This document shows, one piece after another, positions 1 through 5,807 of a stretch of DNA of 40,141 nt. The stretch covers positions 1-40,141 of the forward strand of contig CAYLKL010000008.1 in assembly GCA_964384645.1 (NCBI GenBank). The letters run 5' to 3'. The first letter of the stretch is position 1. Every line of letters begins with the position of its first letter. The notes beneath the pieces are model-generated. The model was not told the DNA's origin. It saw only the letters and a program-made list of their open reading frames with translations, and did not search any database. A program made the position numbers and the translations under genes. Source of the stretch: DAORIO01 sp964384645. GTDB taxonomy: Bacteria; Patescibacteriota; Minisyncoccia; Phycocordibacterales; UBA9973.

Positions 1-45
1 AACATTTTTTCAGAAAAAAGCCATTTAAACTTAAGATTTTTATTA

Positions 46-74
46 TTGACTTTATGCCTATTTACTGATATAAT
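46..74 (+). promoter_or_regulatory. Promoter of the first orphan gene
   Basis: TTGACT at 46-51, a 17-nt spacer, then TATAAT at 69-74 preceded by TG at 66-67, which makes an extended -10. The predicted start of transcription is near 81, giving an A-rich leader of about 22 nt before the ATG at 103 with no Shine-Dalgarno sequence. Confidence 0.75.
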
Positions 75-102
75 TATAGGGAAATAACCTAAAAATCTAA
101 AT

Positions 103-390
103 ATGAAAAATAAATCACTTTCCAAAAATGAGGAACATGTTATGTTTCTGTTTTCAGTAAATGGTATTAGTTTCTTGCTAATTACAGTAATTGTTAACAT
201 TTTGAAGGAATATCCGCTTTTTCCAAAATTTTTCCTAGATCAAATTATGCCTGTTTTCTTTTTCGCTGGATTATATTTTATTTTTCATTGGTTAAAAAAT
301 TTTGAACTCATTGCAAATATCTTATACCGGCCAATAAATCGTTTGTTGCAAATGATATTAAAAAAATTTCCACCACCTACGGACTCGTAG
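103..390 (+). CDS. Small membrane protein of unknown function
   Basis: A 95-residue protein that I do not recognise. The sequence shows two hydrophobic stretches, at about residues 17-34 and 48-65, separated by a short loop, with a basic C-terminal tail, so it is probably a two-pass inner-membrane protein. It has its own near-consensus promoter (46-74) and its own terminator, so it is monocistronic. Its TAG stop (388-390) lies inside the terminator stem, so coding and termination signals overlap. The A-rich leader resembles that of the other orphan genes in this window. No function is proposed; expression signals support a real gene. Confidence 0.6.
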   Translation: MKNKSLSKNEEHVMFLFSVNGISFLLITVIVNILKEYPLFPKFFLDQIMPVFFFAGLYFIFHWLKNFELIANILYRPINRLLQMILKKFPPPTDS

Positions 391-400
391 GTGGTTTTTT
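373..400 (+). terminator. Rho-independent terminator overlapping a stop codon
   Basis: Perfect 8-bp stem (373-380 with 387-394), loop GGACTC, then TTTTTT. The TAG stop of the upstream gene is at 388-390, inside the 3' arm. Confidence 0.85.
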
Positions 401-429
401 ATTACCCAAATATATTATTCAGATCTATT

Positions 430-457
430 TTGACAATTCGTAAAAGTACTATAGTAT
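430..457 (+). promoter_or_regulatory. Promoter of the second orphan gene
   Basis: TTGACA at 430-435, a 16-nt spacer and TAGTAT at 452-457. The predicted leader to the ATG at 485 is about 20 nt, A/T-rich and without a Shine-Dalgarno sequence. Confidence 0.65.
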
Positions 458-484
458 CTTAATAAATTTAACGTACGTAAAAAT

Positions 485-964
485 ATGAAACCAGCAATGA
501 TTACACTACAAAGTGGTGATGGGACTAAAATAAATATAGCTAATCTAAAAGATTTACAAATGTTGCCGGATAAATCTATAAAAGTTTTGTTCCACAATAA
601 GAATTACATAGAAACAATCTATTTATATGTATTATATAAACTAGACATGTATCTGGATCATCATAACTATGCATGGGAAATAAGGGCTATGTATTTTAAT
701 GACTGTTTTAGAATAATCCCCAAACTCAAAAAGCATCAGGAAGATTTTCTCTCAGGTAAAGGTTTTTGTTCAGATAGGGCGTTCGATGCTGTTCCAAAGG
801 AAATAATCGATGTTCATAAAAAATGCATAGATGATGTTTGTAATTTTTTTGGAGGTATTTTGTCTACAACTCCATATTTGAATAAGAAGATATTCCCAAA
901 TAAAAAGCTCCTTCTTATGAAACATAACTATGTAAACATGTTTCGTTTACTTCGCAATCTTTAA
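485..964 (+). CDS. Orphan soluble protein of unknown function
   Basis: A 159-residue protein with no domain I recognise. It has no signal peptide or clear membrane segment. The middle (about residues 45-75) is rich in Tyr, His and Asp, and the C-terminal third is basic with a conserved-looking Asn-Lys-Lys run. It is bounded by its own TTGACA/TAGTAT promoter and a strong terminator, so it is a single-gene transcript. An overlapping minus-strand frame (415-597) has no such signals and is treated as a shadow. Confidence 0.6.
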   Translation: MKPAMITLQSGDGTKINIANLKDLQMLPDKSIKVLFHNKNYIETIYLYVLYKLDMYLDHHNYAWEIRAMYFNDCFRIIPKLKKHQEDFLSGKGFCSDRAFDAVPKEIIDVHKKCIDDVCNFFGGILSTTPYLNKKIFPNKKLLLMKHNYVNMFRLLRNL

Positions 965-975
965 AGTTTTTACTA

Positions 976-1004
976 AAGAGTTACTCACAAAGTAACTCTT
1001 TTTT
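976..1004 (+). terminator. Rho-independent terminator
   Basis: 10-bp stem, 976-985 with 991-1000, loop CACAA, followed by a T-run. It ends the orphan gene that stops at 964. Confidence 0.85.
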
Positions 1005-1056
1005 ATTTTGAGTGGATTCCGTGATTTTTTTATTGTCACATTTCACCCCTCTAAAC

Positions 1057-1065
1057 TGTTATAAT
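1057..1065 (+). promoter_or_regulatory. Extended -10 promoter
   Basis: TGTTATAAT at 1057-1065 is a perfect extended -10. The only TTGTCA upstream (1033-1038) is 21 nt away, too far for a normal -35, so the TG element probably carries recognition. The predicted leader to 1107 is about 35 nt. Confidence 0.6.
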
Positions 1066-1106
1066 AAGAGTACGAGGGTTATTACTAGTTAAAAATTTTT
1101 AAATTT

Positions 1107-1601
1107 ATGAAAGATTCAAAAGGAATATTGATCGTTATTGTAATAATAATTTTGGGAATATTGGCTTATGGGTTATTTAGAAAAGATACTGTTGTTAGTA
1201 CTAAAAACCCATCGAATGATGACAATACAGCTCAAGTAGAGTCTGTGGCAGGGTGTTATGTTTCTACAACAGGAAGAGATCTTTATACTCTGAACATTCA
1301 AATGCAGACCGAAGAAAAGGTGTCTGGAAAATTGGCATTCAAGAATTTTGAAAAAGATAGTTCTAGTGGAATTTTCACAGGAACTTATAAAGACGGAATT
1401 TTGCTAGGGGATTACACTTTTCAATCTGAAGGTATGCTATCTCAAATGCAAGTTATTTTCAAAAAAGAAGGAGATAATTTTGTGAGAGGCTACGGTCCAG
1501 TTGATTCTGAGACTGGATCAAAGTTTACAGACTTATCTAAAATAACTTTTGATTCAGCATCTACACTTTCTCTTTTTGAAAAAGGTGAGTGCGTAGAATA
1601 A
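1107..1601 (+). CDS. Membrane-anchored extracytoplasmic protein, unknown
   Basis: A 164-residue protein with a basic N-terminus and one hydrophobic helix at about residues 7-24, followed by a Ser/Asn-rich linker and a beta-rich domain. The predicted topology is an N-terminal anchor with the rest outside the membrane. There is no lipobox, so it is an uncleaved anchor rather than a lipoprotein. Two cysteines (in AGCYV and near the C-terminus in KGECVE) could form a disulfide; that is inference. The globular part resembles small secreted beta-barrel domains, but I cannot name a family. It is monocistronic, with an extended -10 promoter and a 14-bp terminator. Confidence 0.6.
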   Translation: MKDSKGILIVIVIIILGILAYGLFRKDTVVSTKNPSNDDNTAQVESVAGCYVSTTGRDLYTLNIQMQTEEKVSGKLAFKNFEKDSSSGIFTGTYKDGILLGDYTFQSEGMLSQMQVIFKKEGDNFVRGYGPVDSETGSKFTDLSKITFDSASTLSLFEKGECVE

Positions 1602-1606
1602 AGTAA

Positions 1607-1638
1607 ACAAAAAACCTCCAGAAATGGAGGTTTTTTGT
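1607..1638 (+). terminator. Strong rho-independent terminator
   Basis: Perfect 14-bp stem (1607-1620 with 1625-1638) closed by a GAAA tetraloop, containing A and T tracts that make it work in either direction. Confidence 0.9.
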
Positions 1639-1642
1639 TTTG

Positions 1643-1670
1643 TCGACTTTTGGAAAAAAATGAGTAATAT
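1643..1670 (+). promoter_or_regulatory. Promoter placing the start of transcription at the ATG
   Basis: TCGACT at 1643-1648 and TAATAT at 1665-1670. The 11-nt block starting TTGTCGAC at 1640 recurs at 2136, and in both cases it begins exactly 38 nt before the start codon of an SRPBCC gene. The -10 ends 7 nt before the ATG at 1678, so a leaderless mRNA is predicted. Confidence 0.5.
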
Positions 1671-1677
1671 TATTTAT

Positions 1678-2127
1678 ATGCAAGATTTACATTTTTCAAT
1701 ATTTATAAATGCGCCTATTAAAAAAGTTTGGGACACAATGCTTGAAGATGCTACATATAGAATTTGGACAAAACCATTTAACGAAGGTGGTTCGTATTAT
1801 GAAGGAGATTGGAGCGAAGGTTCAAAAATTATTTTTCTTGGTCCAGACAAAGATGGAAAAGTTGAGGGAGGAATGTTGTCGCGAATAAAAGCAAATCGTC
1901 AACACGAATATATATCTATTGAACACATTGGAATGATAAACAAAGGTGTTGAAGAGCTTTTTCCGGAGAATAAATATGCGAATGAAAATTATTCATTTGT
2001 TGAAAAAGACGGAGGTACACAGCTTGATATTGAAATGACTCAAATTCCATTTGAATACGCGGATGATATGAATACAATGTGGCCAAAAGCGCTAGAGGTT
2101 TTGAAAGAGCTAGTGGAGAAAAACTAA
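1678..2127 (+). CDS. SRPBCC (START/AHSA1-like) ligand-binding protein
   Basis: A 149-residue SRPBCC-fold protein: a beta-strand followed by the typical APIKKVWD helix start, then a WTKPF segment, a mid-domain HEYISIEHIG strand and a C-terminal helix ending in KELVEKN. SRPBCC proteins bind hydrophobic ligands in a deep cavity; the ligand cannot be told here. I place the start at 1678 rather than at 1624 (inside the terminator) or 1660. That start aligns residue for residue with the neighbouring paralogue (KVWD at residues 16-19 against 17-20) and puts the -10 box 7 nt upstream. It heads a group with a second SRPBCC gene and an EEP-family gene. Confidence 0.8.
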   Translation: MQDLHFSIFINAPIKKVWDTMLEDATYRIWTKPFNEGGSYYEGDWSEGSKIIFLGPDKDGKVEGGMLSRIKANRQHEYISIEHIGMINKGVEELFPENKYANENYSFVEKDGGTQLDIEMTQIPFEYADDMNTMWPKALEVLKELVEKN

Positions 2128-2138
2128 TATTATATTTG

Positions 2139-2167
2139 TCGACTTTCTCTCGAGGATTTTGTAGTAT
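2139..2167 (+). promoter_or_regulatory. Second copy of the SRPBCC promoter
   Basis: TCGACT at 2139-2144, a 17-nt spacer and TAGTAT at 2162-2167, then 6 nt to the ATG at 2174. It shares the block beginning TTGTCGAC, at the same 38-nt distance from the ATG, with the upstream paralogue. Confidence 0.55.
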
Positions 2168-2173
2168 GGGTTT

Positions 2174-2587
2174 ATGGGAAAGAAAATAACTATACAAGCA
2201 GACATATTGGGAGATATTCAAAAAGTTTGGGATATGTGGACAGAGCCACAAGACATTATTAACTGGGCATTTGCAAGTGATGACTGGGAAGCTCCAAAAT
2301 CAGAAAATGACCTTAGGGAGGGTGGAAGATTTTTGACTGTAATGCGAGCCAAAGATGGTTCGGTAAGTTTTGACTTCACGGGTACTTATACAAAAGTTGA
2401 AGATAAAAAATTGATTGAATATAAAATCGATGATGGAAGAATGGTGAGTACTACATTTACTCCAACAAATGATGGGGTACATATTGAAGGTATATTTGAA
2501 ATGGAAGAAGAAAATCCAGAAGAAATGCAACGCGCTGGCTGGCAAGCGATTTTGGATAATTTTAAAAAATACGTAGAAAGCAAATAA
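2174..2587 (+). CDS. SRPBCC / AHSA1-family protein
   Basis: A 137-residue protein of the activator-of-Hsp90-ATPase-like branch of the SRPBCC fold. Visible marks are IQKVWDMWTEPQDIINW near the N-terminus, LREGGRF (about residues 47-53), a GTYTKVEDKKLIEY strand pair, and the C-terminal helix with GWQAILDNFKKYV. This is the usual length for a single-domain family member. It shares fold and promoter with the gene just upstream, pointing to a local duplication followed by strong divergence. Its stop overlaps the start of the next gene by one base (TAATG), so the two are translationally coupled. Confidence 0.8.
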   Translation: MGKKITIQADILGDIQKVWDMWTEPQDIINWAFASDDWEAPKSENDLREGGRFLTVMRAKDGSVSFDFTGTYTKVEDKKLIEYKIDDGRMVSTTFTPTNDGVHIEGIFEMEEENPEEMQRAGWQAILDNFKKYVESK

Positions 2588-3345
2588 TGTCTAAAAGCTT
2601 GAAAATAATCACACTAAATACTTGGGGAGGTAGAATCGCAGAACCACTTAAAAGTTTTATAGAGAAATATAAAGATGTGGATATTTTCTGTTTTCAAGAG
2701 GTCTTTCATGATTTAGATGAAAAAATGTCGACTTCTGATTTTATTATTGAAGATGATGCCAATAAAAATTTATTTAGTAGTATTAAAGATATTTTAGATA
2801 ATCATCAGGGTCACTTTTTACCTCATTTAGATAATTATGGATTAGCAATTTTTCTAAACAAAGAAATCGGATGTTTAGATAAGGGCGAAGAATTATTGTA
2901 TAAAAATGATACTTTTGATCCAAAAAATCACTTTAATGATCATGATAGAAAGTTGCAGTGGATAAAGATAAGGAAAAATGACAAAGAGATGGTAATAATA
3001 AATGTTCACGGACATTGGACAGGTAAAGGTAAGAAAGATACAGAAGAGAGAATTTATCAATCCACTAAGATAAAAGAAGTCTTAGATAAAAACCAAGGAG
3101 AAGAAATCTTATGTGGAGATTTGAACCTTTTGCCTGATACAGAAAGCATAAAAATTATTGAGGACGCTGGACTACGAAATCTTATAAAAGAAAATAATAT
3201 AGAATCGACTCGTACAAGTTTCTATACAAAACCTGACAAGCACGCAGATTATATATTTGTCAGTAGTGGGGTAAAAGTGCTAGATTTTAAAGTATTACCG
3301 GATGAAGTCTCCGACCACTCAGCGCTTTATCTTGAAATCGAATAA
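2587..3345 (+). CDS. Endonuclease/exonuclease/phosphatase (EEP) family hydrolase
   Basis: A 252-residue single-domain EEP protein. The catalytic set is visible: LNTW near residue 10, the metal-binding Glu in CFQEVF (E38), HGHW (about 141-144), GDLN (D178, N180), HADYIF (D211) and the terminal SDH (D243, H244). The family cleaves phosphodiester bonds in nucleic acids, phospholipid head groups or phosphoinositides; substrate cannot be decided from sequence. There is no signal peptide, so it is probably cytoplasmic. It overlaps the SRPBCC gene by 1 nt and lies 1 nt before rlmB. Confidence 0.85.
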   Translation: MSKSLKIITLNTWGGRIAEPLKSFIEKYKDVDIFCFQEVFHDLDEKMSTSDFIIEDDANKNLFSSIKDILDNHQGHFLPHLDNYGLAIFLNKEIGCLDKGEELLYKNDTFDPKNHFNDHDRKLQWIKIRKNDKEMVIINVHGHWTGKGKKDTEERIYQSTKIKEVLDKNQGEEILCGDLNLLPDTESIKIIEDAGLRNLIKENNIESTRTSFYTKPDKHADYIFVSSGVKVLDFKVLPDEVSDHSALYLEIE

Positions 3346-3346
3346 T

Positions 3347-4081
3347 ATGAAAACAGATAAAATTTATGTATATGGCCGACATGCTTTGAAAGAAGCGCTT
3401 ATGAACGCACCTCAAGTTGTTAAAAAAGTTTTTTTGGCGAAGAGTGCTGAAGATCAAGAAATTTTGGAATTGCTTGCGAAAAATAAAATTGCTCATTCTG
3501 AGCTTACTGAAGATAAAAAAAGTGCCGTTGAGGGTAACGGTTCGCATCAAGGAGTTATCGCAACAATCGACACATCAGCCCTACTTTTGGACTACAAAGA
3601 ATTTATAAACAATTTGAAAGTTACTAAAGATACAATGCTCGTGCTTCTTGGTGAAGTTCAAGATCCACACAATGTCGGCGCTGTTATTCGAAGTGCGGCA
3701 GCGTTCGGCGCGCAAGGAGTTTTGATTCCTGAGCACAAACAAGCGCCTGTAACGGGGGCAGTAGTAAAAGTTTCTGCTGGAATGGCTTTCAAGATCCCAC
3801 TTATTACTATCGGAAACGTAAATCAAACAGTCGAAGATCTGAAGAAGAAAGGATTTTACGTTTATGGTTTGGCGGGCGAGGGTGCGAAAAGTTTAACCGA
3901 AGAAAAATTTGAAGACCCGAGCGTTTTGATTTTAGGAAATGAATCAACGGGCATTAGAGAAAAAACTCGTGAACATTGTGACTATCTACTTTCAATTCCT
4001 ATCGATCCAAAATGTGAATCTCTAAATGCTGCTGTTTCAGCGTCAGTTGCGCTTTATGCGTGGAGTACAAGGAAGTTATAA
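3347..4081 (+). CDS. rlmB: 23S rRNA (guanosine-2'-O-)-methyltransferase RlmB / TrmH family
   Basis: A 244-residue SpoU-family 2'-O-ribose methyltransferase using SAM. An N-terminal L30e-like RNA-binding domain (YVYGRHALKEAL onward) is followed by the SPOUT domain. Its three motifs are visible: NVGAVIRSAAAFGA, ILGNESTGIR and SLNAAVSASVALYA. The trefoil-knot signature is intact, so it should be active. A longer frame begins at 3302 but runs back into the EEP gene. The ATG at 3347, 1 nt after the upstream stop (TAATATG), matches where the family normally begins. The last codons and stop run into a 15-bp repeat that forms the next promoter. Confidence 0.9.
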   Translation: MKTDKIYVYGRHALKEALMNAPQVVKKVFLAKSAEDQEILELLAKNKIAHSELTEDKKSAVEGNGSHQGVIATIDTSALLLDYKEFINNLKVTKDTMLVLLGEVQDPHNVGAVIRSAAAFGAQGVLIPEHKQAPVTGAVVKVSAGMAFKIPLITIGNVNQTVEDLKKKGFYVYGLAGEGAKSLTEEKFEDPSVLILGNESTGIREKTREHCDYLLSIPIDPKCESLNAAVSASVALYAWSTRKL

Positions 4082-4112
4082 AGTTGAAAGTTATAAAGTT
4101 GAAAGTTATAAT
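4073..4112 (+). repeat. 15-bp tandem repeat that forms a promoter
   Basis: A half unit (4073-4080) and two exact units of AAGTTGAAAGTTATA (4081-4095, 4096-4110). TTGAAA in the first unit (4084-4089) and TATAAT at the end of the second (4107-4112) are separated by exactly 17 nt, giving a good promoter 8 nt before the ATG at 4121. The same 15-mer recurs inside mnmA at 37078-37092. Confidence 0.75.
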
Positions 4113-4120
4113 TCTTTAGT

Positions 4121-4537
4121 ATGAAAAATAAAATTCTATTAAATGTATTTGTTTTAACGATATTTTTTATTGTGCCAGTTTTTGTTTTTGCTGAAACAGA
4201 AAAAGATAGCTCTAGTTCTTCTGCTGGTTTTGCAAAAGTCGTCGACGCAATAGAAGGTTTTAGAAAAAAGATGGTTGAAAGATTTGAAGCGCAAAAAGAA
4301 ATTTTTGACGAAAAAGCAAACGTTGGAGAAGTTAGTCAAAATCTAGATGGGGAAGAGCCAACAACGAATTATGTTATTAAAGGTAGTTCAGACAAACTCA
4401 TAGAGCCGATATTTAAAGTTTTGGCATTTATTTTTTCAGGACTTATATTAATTTTTGCAAAATCTATTCTGTTTTATCTAGTAGTTTTATTTTTTGTATT
4501 CATATTACTTCGTTATCTTTGGAGGAGGGCAGTTTAG
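4121..4537 (+). CDS. Secreted/membrane protein with C-terminal helices, unknown
   Basis: A 138-residue protein. Residues 1-25 look like a signal peptide ending in FVFAETE, a plausible signal-peptidase site after Ala. A polar, helical middle with a Ser run (about residues 30-95) is followed by two closely spaced hydrophobic segments (about 98-132) and a basic RYLWRRAV tail. This suggests an extracytoplasmic domain tethered at its C-terminus. I do not recognise a family. Its promoter is built from a short tandem repeat, and it shares a bidirectional terminator with rpoD. Confidence 0.65.
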   Translation: MKNKILLNVFVLTIFFIVPVFVFAETEKDSSSSSAGFAKVVDAIEGFRKKMVERFEAQKEIFDEKANVGEVSQNLDGEEPTTNYVIKGSSDKLIEPIFKVLAFIFSGLILIFAKSILFYLVVLFFVFILLRYLWRRAV

Positions 4538-4553
4538 AAATATTGCAATATAA

Positions 4554-4580
4554 AAAAGCCACTCAATTTGAGTGGCTTTT
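4554..4580. terminator. Bidirectional terminator between convergent genes
   Basis: 11-bp stem, 4554-4564 with 4570-4580, loop AATTT, with A and T tracts on both flanks. It serves the plus gene ending at 4537 and rpoD on minus, ending at 4583. Confidence 0.85.
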
Positions 4581-4582
4581 GG

Positions 4583-5449
4583 CTAATTAGAATATCCTTT
4601 TAAATTAGGTATTTTTTTTACAAAAAATTTTGCTCTTCTTAATGCCTTGTCTTTTATTTGGCGAACTCTTTCTCGAGTTAGGTCAAATTTTGCAGCAATT
4701 TCTTCTAACGTCATACTTTGTCCGGTTTTTAATCCGTAAAGCATGCGCAGGACATCAGCTTCTCTTTCCGTGAGTTTATCTAAAAGTTTTGTAATCTCAG
4801 TTTTTAGACCTTCGGTCATTAGCGATTGATCGGGAGGAGACTCATCTGACATAAGCACATCAAGAAGCGAGTGATGTTCTCCTTCAGTTAACTGGGCATC
4901 AAGTGATACATGTTTACTTGGTGGAACCAAATTGATGTCCGTTACCCTATCAACTGGAACTTCTAAGAGATTGCTTATTTCTTCATCCGTGGGCTCTCTT
5001 TCGCTGGCTTGTTCGAATGTCAAAGAAGCTTTTTTAATTTTATTAATAAAGCCTAATTGATTTAGGGGAAGTTTTATAATTCTTGATTGTTCTGCAAGTG
5101 CCTGCAGTATTGATTGGCGTACCCACCAGACTGCATACGAAATAAATTTAAAACCCCTTGTTTCGTCAAATCTTTTGGCAGCTCTAATTAGCCCAAGATT
5201 TCCTTCGTTTATTAAGTCAGGAAGGAATAACCCTTGGTTTTGGTATTGTTTTGCAACTGATACAACAAAACGCAAGTTGGCTTTAACCATTTTATCAAGT
5301 GCCTTTTGGTCTCCCTGCTTAATTCTCTTTGCAAGCGCTATTTCTTCTTCTGGTGAAATTAATTCTTCGCGACCAATTTCTTGAAGATATTTATCCAAAG
5401 AAGCATTTTCTCTGTTTGTTATCGATTTGGTTATTTTTAGTTGTCTCAT
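4583..5449 (-). CDS. rpoD: Primary RNA polymerase sigma factor (sigma-70 group 1)
   Basis: A 288-residue sigma-70 factor. Region 1.2 begins at SLDKYLQEIGREEL (about 17-30). Region 2 includes FVVSVAKQYQNQGL, LINEGNLGLIRAA and the -10-reading SYAVWWVRQSILQALAEQ (about 104-121). Region 3 follows, and region 4 carries LTEREADVLRMLYGL and LTRERVRQIKDKALRR. There is no region 1.1 and no non-conserved insert, hence the short length. The N-terminal MRQLKITKSITNRE and the overall size closely resemble the primary sigma of Bacteroidetes as I remember it; most bacteria have a longer RpoD. Strong TTGACC/TATACT promoter. Presumably directs housekeeping transcription. Confidence 0.92.
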   Translation of the reverse strand: MRQLKITKSITNRENASLDKYLQEIGREELISPEEEIALAKRIKQGDQKALDKMVKANLRFVVSVAKQYQNQGLFLPDLINEGNLGLIRAAKRFDETRGFKFISYAVWWVRQSILQALAEQSRIIKLPLNQLGFINKIKKASLTFEQASEREPTDEEISNLLEVPVDRVTDINLVPPSKHVSLDAQLTEGEHHSLLDVLMSDESPPDQSLMTEGLKTEITKLLDKLTEREADVLRMLYGLKTGQSMTLEEIAAKFDLTRERVRQIKDKALRRAKFFVKKIPNLKGYSN

Positions 5450-5473
5450 TGTTCAGTTTTTAAGATTTTTAAA

Positions 5474-5525
5474 AGTATACAACATAGAGATGGTTTGGTC
5501 AAATATTATATATAAATGTTAGAAT
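5474..5525. promoter_or_regulatory. Divergent promoters of rpoD and the mrdA group
   Basis: Minus strand: TTGACC (complement of 5497-5502), 17-nt spacer, TATACT (complement of 5474-5479), giving an A-rich leader of about 18 nt for rpoD. Plus strand: TTGGTC at 5495-5500, overlapping the same bases, and the extended -10 TGTTAGAAT at 5517-5525, 6 nt before a GTG start at 5532. The two -35 boxes overlap, so the promoters should compete. Confidence 0.65.
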
Positions 5526-5531
5526 AAAAGG

Positions 5532-5804
5532 GTGAAAAGATTCTTGGCTTCTGTATTATTTTTTATGTTGGTTTTGTTTACCCCTTGGTGGGTGTGGTTT
5601 TTTGTTGGGTTAGTATTAGCTTTTTTGTTTAAAAATTATGTTGAGTTTCCTATATTTGTTTTATTTTCAGATTTAGCTTTCGGTACAAATTTTCAGTCAT
5701 TTTTTAATATTCCATATTTACTATCAATAATTTCCTTAGTCGTTTATTTTATTTTAGAATTTATAAAACCAAATATTCGAATATCTCATTTGGATAGAAT
5801 TTAA
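5532..5804 (+). CDS. Small three-helix membrane protein, possible MreD-like
   Basis: A 90-residue, very hydrophobic protein with three predicted helices (about 5-33, 40-52 and 60-78) and a short polar tail. It begins with GTG, 6 nt after an extended -10, so a leaderless start is likely. It lies 3 nt upstream of PBP2. In rod-shaped bacteria the gene before mrdA is usually mreD, so a reduced MreD is a position-based guess only. MreD is normally about 160 residues with more helices. It could equally be an unrelated CPR membrane protein. Confidence 0.6.
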   Translation: MKRFLASVLFFMLVLFTPWWVWFFVGLVLAFLFKNYVEFPIFVLFSDLAFGTNFQSFFNIPYLLSIISLVVYFILEFIKPNIRISHLDRI

Positions 5805-5807
5805 TTT

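Noticed and set aside
1624..1677. Upstream extension of the first SRPBCC gene
   Set aside because: The extension starts inside a 14-bp terminator stem and spans the promoter; alignment with the paralogue starts at 1678.
3302..3346. N-terminal extension of rlmB
   Set aside because: It overlaps the conserved SDH end of the EEP gene, and the family begins at the ATG at 3347.
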